The position numbers were made by a program, and so were the translations under genes. The notes under the pieces are model-generated. The model did not search any database. It saw nothing but the letters and a program-made list of their open reading frames with translations, and was not told the DNA's origin. Positions 1-4,620 of a stretch of 6,863 nt of DNA are shown piece after piece (the stretch's first letter is position 1; every line of letters starts with the position of its first letter). Origin of the DNA: Gammaproteobacteria bacterium (lineage in GTDB: Bacteria; Pseudomonadota; Gammaproteobacteria; JAPPPA01); NCBI GenBank assembly GCA_028817755.1, contig JAPPPA010000050.1, positions 7,760 through 14,622 of the forward strand. Reading direction: 5' to 3'.

Positions 1-1
1 A

Positions 2-1612
2 AGTGCAGAGCCTGACCAAATTCTTTACGCCCCCAGCCTTTCTACCGTAAATGACAGTGCAGCTGACCAGCAGTGGGGTGCAGAGCTTATTGATGTAGAA
101 GCGGCATGGTCTGCAACAACTGGAGCAGGTGTGACTGTGGCGGTGCTAGATACGGCCTTTCTGCCAGAGCACCCGGATCTTGCTGGCCGTATGCAGCAAG
201 GGTATGACTTTGTTGATCACGACACTGATGTAAGCGCGACAGCAACGTTAGAAATTCAACATGGTACGCATGTGGCAGGCATTGTGGGTGCTGCTCGCAA
301 TAACGGTATGTTTACCTCGGGTGTTGCGCCAGGCTCAACTTTAATGCCTTTGCGTGTGCTGGGTGATTGCCTCTGCGGTAGCTTGGGCGGCATCATCCAA
401 GGCTTGCGTTATGCCGCAGGTTTGCCAAATGACAGTGGTACGGTTCCTGTGCAAAAAGCCAAAGTCGCGAATCTTTCTTTACAGTTACCTTATGGCCGTA
501 ACGCGGCGTTGCTGCAAACATTAGAAGACGTAACCGCAGCTGGTATGACGGTTGTTTGGGCGGCAGGTAATGAGTCTGATCGCCATAGCTACGACGAAGC
601 AGGTGTGACCGGCGTGCCCGGCGTTGTGGTTGTGAATGCAGTAGGTAGTTTCCAAAAGCTTAGCGGCTTCAGTAATTTCGGTAGCGCGGTTGATATCTCA
701 GCGCCCGGTGGTGACACCGAGGCGAATAATGGTGGCCGCATGATTACGAGTCTTGATGGCCGTTACATGAAAAACAGCTGGATGTACGACACGGGTCGTC
801 TACAAGGCACATCACAAGCGGCGCCATTTGTTGCGGGTGTTATTGCTTTAATGGCGTCTGTTTGGGATGACATGACTCCAGCAGCGGTTGACGCAATGAT
901 TGAACGCGGCGACCTAACTCGCGATCTAGGCCTAGCAGGTAACGATGACTATTACGGTGCAGGTATTGTGGATGCGGGGCGTGCGGTACAGGCGGCTTTG
1001 GCCCATGTGGGGCGTGATGTTGCTGAAGTAAACCCTAAGCGCATTGTGGCTATGCCGGGTGAGGCTGCCTTTGGTGCTGCACAAGATGTTATTGAGATTG
1101 ATCTATTTAGTACCGATGACAGTGCGCCAACTTTAAGCATGATTTATGCGCCAGCGTGGGTCACCGTAAGCCAGAGCCAAACAGACCGCGGTTATGGTAT
1201 TTGGACACTGCGAGTCAATCGTGATGCGCTTACCCAAGAAAACCATGAAGACGTTATTCAATTTAGCAACGGCGAGCGTCAGCTTGTTGTGCCGGTGTCT
1301 GCTCATAACCCAGAAAATAGCGCCCGTAGCACGGGTGTAGAGCAAGTATTGGTACAGTTCTTTGATAGCCAGAGTGGCGAGCTTGTTCATGAAGAATATG
1401 CCTTGGCACAAGCCAACTATAGTTTTGAATTTGCGAGCGATGATGTCCCTGTTGGCCGTTACACCATTCAGGCCTCTAGCGATTTCGATGAAGATGAGAA
1501 CTATTGTGAGGTTGGTGAATTGTGTGGCCAGTTTGGCAATAACGGCGAAACTGAAGTAACCGTGGTTGCGGGCCAAGGTTTAGTGTTTGAGGTGTTATTG
1601 CAGTTGCAATAG
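2..1612 (+). CDS. Secreted S8 (subtilisin-like) serine peptidase, 5' end outside window
   Basis: Serine endopeptidase of the subtilase family, probably exported and acting outside the cytoplasm. The reading frame is open from base 2, and the residues before the GTG at 131 (QWGAELIDVEAAW) match the usual lead-in of subtilase catalytic domains, so the true start is upstream of the window and 131 is not a start. Counting residues from the GTG at 131, the catalytic Asp is D7 (VAVLDTAF), His is H44 (HGTHVAG), oxyanion Asn is N147 (AAGNES) and Ser is S228 (GTSQAAPFVAGV, with Gln where most members have Met). The pair C80/C82 sits in the LRVLGDCLCGS segment typical of secreted proteobacterial subtilases. 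After the catalytic domain (to about 295) come a BACON-like beta domain (about 305-391) and a terminal beta module (about 400-493) with an acidic stretch DFDEDENYC and C459/C465. About 536 residues are visible; signal peptide and prodomain are not. Family call is firm; substrate unknown. Confidence 0.95.
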   Translation, partial: SAEPDQILYAPSLSTVNDSAADQQWGAELIDVEAAWSATTGAGVTVAVLDTAFLPEHPDLAGRMQQGYDFVDHDTDVSATATLEIQHGTHVAGIVGAARNNGMFTSGVAPGSTLMPLRVLGDCLCGSLGGIIQGLRYAAGLPNDSGTVPVQKAKVANLSLQLPYGRNAALLQTLEDVTAAGMTVVWAAGNESDRHSYDEAGVTGVPGVVVVNAVGSFQKLSGFSNFGSAVDISAPGGDTEANNGGRMITSLDGRYMKNSWMYDTGRLQGTSQAAPFVAGVIALMASVWDDMTPAAVDAMIERGDLTRDLGLAGNDDYYGAGIVDAGRAVQAALAHVGRDVAEVNPKRIVAMPGEAAFGAAQDVIEIDLFSTDDSAPTLSMIYAPAWVTVSQSQTDRGYGIWTLRVNRDALTQENHEDVIQFSNGERQLVVPVSAHNPENSARSTGVEQVLVQFFDSQSGELVHEEYALAQANYSFEFASDDVPVGRYTIQASSDFDEDENYCEVGELCGQFGNNGETEVTVVAGQGLVFEVLLQLQ

Positions 1613-1626
1613 CACTCACTTCCCCC

Positions 1627-1693
1627 AGGGGTGCAAGCCCCTTGTGTTGGCGGTCGTTACAGGATCGAAAGATCACCCCCGTGTAACTGTAAC
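1627..1693 (+). other. Potentially structured RNA in the 3' UTR of the peptidase gene
   Basis: The spacer after the peptidase stop codon can fold into several helices. A local AGGGG/CCCCT hairpin lies at 1627-1631 and 1638-1642. A 7-bp helix GTTACAG (1656-1662) with CTGTAAC (1687-1693) encloses a GATC-GAAA-GATC tetraloop hairpin (1663-1674). TGTGTT (1643-1648) could close the whole with AACACA (1701-1706). A competing pairing is GGGGTG (1628-1633) with CACCCC (1674-1679). The element lies just before the intrinsic terminator, so it may be an mRNA 3' end structure or a small RNA released from the 3' UTR. I do not recognise it as a known riboswitch class. Helices are seen; function is not. Confidence 0.3.
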
Positions 1694-1766
1694 TTCTACT
1701 AACACACGGCCCTGCTTCGGCAGGGCCGATTTTTTTATTTTCCTTCGAAAACGAACCTCTACTAAC
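1691..1766 (+). repeat. Imperfect 13-base direct repeat flanking the terminator
   Basis: AACTTCTACTAAC at 1691-1703 recurs with one mismatch as AACCTCTACTAAC at 1754-1766, with a 63-base period and the terminator between the copies. Both copies can pair in RNA with TTGGTAG at 1792-1798. It may be chance, a binding site pair, or a small local duplication. Only the sequence match is certain. Confidence 0.4.
1707..1736 (+). terminator. Rho-independent terminator of the S8 peptidase gene
   Basis: A perfect 9-bp stem (1707-1715 with 1720-1728) closes a TTCG tetraloop. One A and then a seven-T run (1730-1736) follow. This is a canonical intrinsic terminator on the plus strand, 95 bases after the peptidase stop codon. 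It separates peptidase transcription from the LolA-like gene downstream. Confidence 0.93.
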
Positions 1767-1799
1767 TAACCGTGGTCTGATTCACTATGGTTTGGTAGG
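1758..1799 (+). other. Long imperfect hairpin upstream of the LolA-like gene
   Basis: Inner stem: 1768-1776 pairs with 1784-1792 (9 bp including two G-U pairs) around a 7-base loop. After a 3-base bulge (1765-1767) the stem continues with 1759-1764 against 1793-1798, plus a T1758-G1799 wobble. The structure lies 87 bases before the ATG of the LolA-like gene. It could be a leader RNA structure or a DNA operator. There is no U-tract after it, so it is not an intrinsic terminator. I found no convincing sigma-70 promoter to decide whether it is transcribed with the gene. Confidence 0.4.
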
Positions 1800-1800
1800 A

Positions 1801-1819
1801 AATGACATTTGCGGTCATT
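1801..1819. promoter_or_regulatory. Short inverted repeat upstream of the LolA-like gene, possible operator
   Basis: AATGAC (1801-1806) and GTCATT (1814-1819) are perfect 6-base inverted arms separated by 7 bases, a spacing compatible with a dimeric repressor site. It is adjacent to the long hairpin and 66 bases before the start codon. No regulator is assigned. A 6-bp arm pair can arise by chance. Confidence 0.25.
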
Positions 1820-1885
1820 GAGTACGAGAGTATTTCGTGGCAGGGTTACATTACAGTAGTAATACTTATATTAAGGACAGCAGAA

Positions 1886-2665
1886 ATGCGCAAAATTTTT
1901 ACCGTTATGCTCGCGGCAACCGCGTTGGTAGCCACTACCGTTGATGCCTCGCCTGAGCGTGGTTTAGAGATCGCTCAAGAAGCCGATGCTCGTAACCAGG
2001 GTTGGGGAGACACAGAATCTTTAGCACGTATGGTGCTACGCAATAAGGCAGGCAAAGAGTCTGTTCGCCAAATGCGTATCAAAAGCTTAGAAGTACAAAC
2101 TGATGGCGATAAAGGCATCGTAGTATTTGATGAGCCTAAAGATATTCGTGGCACAGCGTTACTTACGCATTCACATAAAGTTGGCGATGACGACCAATGG
2201 TTGTACTTGCCAGCCGTAAAACGCGTCAAGCGTATTGCGTCACGTAACAAGTCAGGCCCATTCATGGGTTCTGAGTTCTCATTCGAAGATTTGAGCTCAC
2301 AAGAAGTAGAGAAATACACCTACAACTTGGTGCGCGAAGATGAATTGAATGGCGAGAAAATCTATGTGCTTGAACGTTTCCCAGTAGACAAAAACTCGGG
2401 TTACACCAAGCAAGTAGCGTATCTAGATCAGGCTGAGCTGCGCATTCACAAGGTTGAATACTATGACCGTAAAAAGTCACACCTGAAAACCTTGGACTTG
2501 AAAGATTATCGTCTTTACCTAGACAAATATTGGCGCCCACATACGCTTGATATGGTGAACCACCAGACGGGTAAGAGCACCACGCTAAGCTGGGAGAAAA
2601 TTGACTTCCAAACTGGCGCACGTGATGGTGACTTCACTGAGGCAGCGCTACGCCGTATGCGTTAA
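1886..2665 (+). CDS. Periplasmic LolA-like 'outer membrane lipoprotein-sorting' protein
   Basis: A 259-residue exported protein of the LolA-like family usually named 'outer membrane lipoprotein-sorting protein' (PF17131 type). The ATG at 1886 is chosen over the in-frame ATG at 1802 because it has an AAGGA Shine-Dalgarno at 1873-1877 with 8-base spacing and opens directly into a signal peptide: MRK, hydrophobic core 4-19, and likely cleavage after VDA at residue 21. Family marks are G89-T90 followed by ALLT, WLYLPA (105-110), the basic VKRVKRIASRNK stretch and GPFMGSEFSFEDL (124-136), then a beta-rich C-terminal half. LolA/LolB-type folds bind lipid or lipoprotein acyl chains in a hydrophobic cup, so a periplasmic carrier role is inferred; the cargo is unknown. 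Members commonly sit beside MMPL/RND exporters, but none is visible here. The gene is flanked by terminators, suggesting a single-gene transcript. Confidence 0.88.
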   Translation: MRKIFTVMLAATALVATTVDASPERGLEIAQEADARNQGWGDTESLARMVLRNKAGKESVRQMRIKSLEVQTDGDKGIVVFDEPKDIRGTALLTHSHKVGDDDQWLYLPAVKRVKRIASRNKSGPFMGSEFSFEDLSSQEVEKYTYNLVREDELNGEKIYVLERFPVDKNSGYTKQVAYLDQAELRIHKVEYYDRKKSHLKTLDLKDYRLYLDKYWRPHTLDMVNHQTGKSTTLSWEKIDFQTGARDGDFTEAALRRMR

Positions 2666-2684
2666 TTCTGTTTTCGGAACAGAA
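2666..2684 (+). other. Hairpin directly after the LolA-like stop codon
   Basis: TTCTGTT (2666-2672) pairs perfectly with AACAGAA (2678-2684) around a TTCGG loop, starting at the base after the stop codon. It has no U-tract of its own, but stands three bases before the terminator stem. It may stabilise the 3' end or take part in tandem folding with that terminator. Confidence 0.5.
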
Positions 2685-2687
2685 CTG

Positions 2688-2719
2688 AAAAAGCGCGGTC
2701 TGATGATCGCGCTTTTTTT
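2688..2719 (+). terminator. Rho-independent terminator between the LolA-like gene and msrB
   Basis: A run of A's at 2688-2692 leads into a perfect 7-bp stem, AAGCGCG (2691-2697) with CGCGCTT (2708-2714), extended inside by a G-U pair. It is followed at once by a seven-T tract (2713-2719). This is a strong intrinsic terminator on the plus strand. Its last U is only 13 bases before the msrB start codon, so any transcript entering msrB from upstream must pass it. Confidence 0.9.
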
Positions 2720-2732
2720 ATGGAGAAATGAA

Positions 2733-3131
2733 ATGTCTGACAAAATTACCAAAACTAAAGCCGAGTGGCAGGCGCAACTGTCGCCAGAGCAGTATCGTGT
2801 GTGTCGTGAACATGGCACCGAGCCTGCCTTTAGCGGCGAATACTGGGATAATAAAAACTCAGGGATGTATCACTGTGTGGCCTGCGGCGAACCGCTGTTT
2901 GAGTCCGGCACTAAGTTTGATTCGGGTACCGGTTGGCCGAGCTTCTATCAGCCTGCAAATGAGCAGTCTGTAGAAACCCAAGAAGACCGCAGCTTTTTTA
3001 TGCGCCGTATCGAAGTGCACTGTCGTCGCTGCGATTCGCATTTAGGCCATGTTTTTCCTGATGGCCCGAAGCCCACAGGGATGCGTTACTGTATAAACTC
3101 CGCATCTTTACAGTTTGAAGCAAAAGAGTAG
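2733..3131 (+). CDS. msrB: Peptide methionine (R)-S-oxide reductase MsrB
   Basis: Cytoplasmic enzyme of 132 residues that reduces methionine-R-sulfoxide in proteins back to methionine, with thioredoxin or another thiol as reductant. The length is typical for a stand-alone MsrB. The ATG at 2733 has a GGAG Shine-Dalgarno (2722-2725) at 7-base spacing; the longer open frame from 2601 runs back through the terminator and the LolA-like gene and is rejected. Seen: structural zinc ligands C48/C51 (CVAC) and C97/C100 (CRRC), the FDSGTGWPSF substrate loop with W68, HLGHVF (H103, H106), and catalytic C120 in RYCIN. The usual resolving cysteine in the SGCGWPSF loop is Thr66 here, so recycling must use C24 or act directly through a reductant. 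The stop is 2 bases before the SRPBCC gene, so the two are co-transcribed. Confidence 0.97.
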   Translation: MSDKITKTKAEWQAQLSPEQYRVCREHGTEPAFSGEYWDNKNSGMYHCVACGEPLFESGTKFDSGTGWPSFYQPANEQSVETQEDRSFFMRRIEVHCRRCDSHLGHVFPDGPKPTGMRYCINSASLQFEAKE

Positions 3132-3133
3132 TC

Positions 3134-3670
3134 ATGATTCAGCGCGTTTTTCGTATTGTTCTTGTTCTGTTAACGGCATTTATTGCTGCCGTTCTAATTG
3201 GTGGTTTTATGACGCCGTCTGAATGGCGTTCAGAAGCCGAGATAGAGATTAATGCTCCGGTCTCAACAGTATATGAGCAGGTGAATACGCTAAAACACTG
3301 GCCGACATGGACCGCTTGGAACCCAGAAGTGTATCCGGATTTAGAAATTAGTTTCAGTGGCCCTGAGTCTGGTGCTGGCGCCCGTTACCAGTGGTTTGAT
3401 GGTGCAATGCATGGTGAGCTTTCTATTCACGATACCTTAGCCAATGAAACGGTTTATTACACCGTGACGATGGACGACGGCGAATTTGAAATGGATTGCG
3501 GCTTTACCTTTACTGACGGCGTGAATGTGGGCGTGCAATGGGCATGTTGGGGTGATGCAGGTGCGAACCCAGTGGCGCGTTTAATGATGAAATTCTACGA
3601 GCCAATGATGCGCAAAGACTTTGAAATTGGCCTGCAGCAATTGAAGGCCAAGTTAGAAACCGGCGCTTAA
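3134..3670 (+). CDS. Membrane-anchored SRPBCC (START-like, polyketide cyclase type) protein
   Basis: A 178-residue protein with one N-terminal hydrophobic helix (about residues 5-26), then an SRPBCC/polyketide-cyclase-2 type domain. The domain opens with EIEINAPVSTVYEQVNTLKHWPTWTAWNP, the usual strand-helix start of this fold with its Trp/Pro-rich helix; a helix near the C-terminus (about 150-174) completes the helix-grip. The fold binds hydrophobic ligands, but no catalytic residues can be assigned, so function is unknown. The basic MIQRVFR start argues for an inner-membrane anchor with the domain in the periplasm; a cleaved signal is less likely because no clear cleavage site is seen. It lies 2 bases after msrB and has only a weak AAAGAG-like ribosome site inside the msrB 3' end, consistent with translational coupling. 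A shared role in oxidative or envelope stress is only an inference. Confidence 0.85.
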   Translation: MIQRVFRIVLVLLTAFIAAVLIGGFMTPSEWRSEAEIEINAPVSTVYEQVNTLKHWPTWTAWNPEVYPDLEISFSGPESGAGARYQWFDGAMHGELSIHDTLANETVYYTVTMDDGEFEMDCGFTFTDGVNVGVQWACWGDAGANPVARLMMKFYEPMMRKDFEIGLQQLKAKLETGA

Positions 3671-3686
3671 GCAATCAATCATTAGG

Positions 3687-3710
3687 GCGCTGCTAGGCCA
3701 CTAGCAGCGC
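3687..3710. other. Perfect 10-bp inverted repeat at the convergent gene junction
   Basis: GCGCTGCTAG (3687-3696) and CTAGCAGCGC (3701-3710) flank a 4-base GCCA loop, giving a very stable hairpin on either strand. On the minus strand the right arm encodes the last codons and the TAG stop (3703-3701) of the REC-GGDEF gene. On the plus strand it lies 16 bases after the SRPBCC stop. Neither side has a U-tract, so it is not a standard intrinsic terminator. It may act as a bidirectional Rho-assisted end or an mRNA-protecting stem. Confidence 0.7.
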
Positions 3711-4609
3711 ATTGCGAACGCAATTTCTACCATCTGATTTTGCTTTATATACCGCGCGGTCCGCTGAGCAGCGCGGAATATTTCAGCTACATCAACGCGG
3801 CGGTGATTAGGGTAGCTGGCGACGCCAATGCTCACACTGGTGGTGAGGGTAGATTTTTCGTATTCGATGCTGAGCGCATCCACCGCTTCGCGTAATTTCT
3901 CAGCAACGACTTCGGCATCGCTTTGTTCCGTGCTGTCGAGCAATACACAAAACTCATCGCCACCCCAGCGCGACAGTACGTCAGTTTGGCGGAGTGCTTT
4001 GCGTAGGGTGCTCGAAACAGACTTAAGAATCAGGTCACCGGCTTCGTGGCCGTATTCATCATTGATGATTTTGAGGTTGTCTAAGTCAACCAGCAAGATT
4101 GAAATTGGGAGCTGACGCTCGTAAGCGCGAGTGAGTTCAATGGCCGCTACTTTTTCAAAGTGACGGCGCGAGGCGGTGGCGGTTAACCAGTCTTCCGTGG
4201 CTTCTTGTTTTAGCTCGCGAATGGCCCGGTGGCGAATCAAGATGTGCTGTACTGTTCTTGATAACAAGCCTGAAGACAGCTCGCTTTTGGGGAAGAAGTC
4301 GTCGGCGCCAGCTTTAATAACTTCGAGGCCAAGCTCTTCATTATCATCGCCCGTGACAACAAGGAAGGGCATGCGAATGCCCATGCTCTGTACGCGATGG
4401 ATAAGATCTAGCGCAGTAGCGTCGCCAAGGTGAAAGTCAGTAAGGCAGATATCGAAGCTTTGTTCTTCTAGCAGCTCTATCGCTTCCTCAACATTGGCCG
4501 TGAGGCTGCAATTGTAGTGGGATGATGCGCGCGTGAGCTGACGAGCCAGGACATGTCTATCCATAGGCTGGTCATCCACAATAAGCACATTGCAGACCGT
4601 GTCGGTCAA
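3701..4609 (-). CDS. REC-GGDEF response regulator, predicted diguanylate cyclase
   Basis: A 302-residue PleD/WspR-like cytoplasmic regulator predicted to join two GTP into c-di-GMP when phosphorylated. Residues 1-125 are a receiver domain: acidic pair D12/D13, phospho-acceptor D58 (LTDFHL), T86 and K108. A short helical linker leads to the GGDEF domain (about 138-295), with metal-binding D175 (VDLDNLK), NDEYGH, and active-site GGDEF at 216-220. The inhibitory I-site RxxD is R207-D210, exactly five residues before GGDEF, so product feedback is expected. Divergences: the usual D-LTGL-NRR opening is DWLTATASRR, and the terminal ALY-AK--GRN segment is degenerate. The start is TTG at 4609; no in-frame ATG precedes the acidic pair, and an AGGGGA Shine-Dalgarno stands 5 bases upstream. 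It follows the hybrid kinase by 9 bases, marking it as the cognate output. Confidence 0.93.
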   Translation of the reverse strand: MTDTVCNVLIVDDQPMDRHVLARQLTRASSHYNCSLTANVEEAIELLEEQSFDICLTDFHLGDATALDLIHRVQSMGIRMPFLVVTGDDNEELGLEVIKAGADDFFPKSELSSGLLSRTVQHILIRHRAIRELKQEATEDWLTATASRRHFEKVAAIELTRAYERQLPISILLVDLDNLKIINDEYGHEAGDLILKSVSSTLRKALRQTDVLSRWGGDEFCVLLDSTEQSDAEVVAEKLREAVDALSIEYEKSTLTTSVSIGVASYPNHRRVDVAEIFRAAQRTARYIKQNQMVEIAFAMRC

Positions 4610-4614
4610 ATTTA

Positions 4615-4620
4615 TCCCCT
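4615..4620 (-). promoter_or_regulatory. Ribosome binding site that fixes the TTG start of the REC-GGDEF gene
   Basis: On the minus strand AGGGGA runs from 4620 to 4615 and overlaps the TAG stop codon (4621-4619) of the kinase gene. It lies 5 bases before the TTG at 4609-4607. The strong site compensates for the weak initiation codon. Its overlap with the stop suggests translational coupling, which would keep the regulator proportional to its kinase. Confidence 0.75.

Noticed and set aside
131..133. GTG as the start of the S8 peptidase
   Set aside because: The frame stays open to base 2 and encodes conserved subtilase lead-in residues; a start here would remove the first strand of the catalytic domain, the signal peptide and the prodomain.
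1133..1576. Minus-strand open frame antisense to the S8 peptidase (147 codons)
   Set aside because: It is a shadow of the peptidase coding sequence, with no recognisable motif, signal or ribosome site.
1597..1610. Palindrome ATTGCA-GT-TGCAAT at the end of the peptidase gene
   Set aside because: It lies inside the last coding codons (LLQLQ), arises from repeated Leu/Gln codons and has no terminator-like context.
1802..1885. ATG at 1802 as the start of the LolA-like protein
   Set aside because: It adds 28 residues ahead of a clear signal peptide and overlaps an inverted repeat; the ATG at 1886 has a good Shine-Dalgarno.
2601..2732. N-terminal extension of MsrB
   Set aside because: It would be translated through the 3' end of the LolA-like gene and the terminator; the internal ATG at 2733 has its own ribosome site and matches the usual MsrB length.
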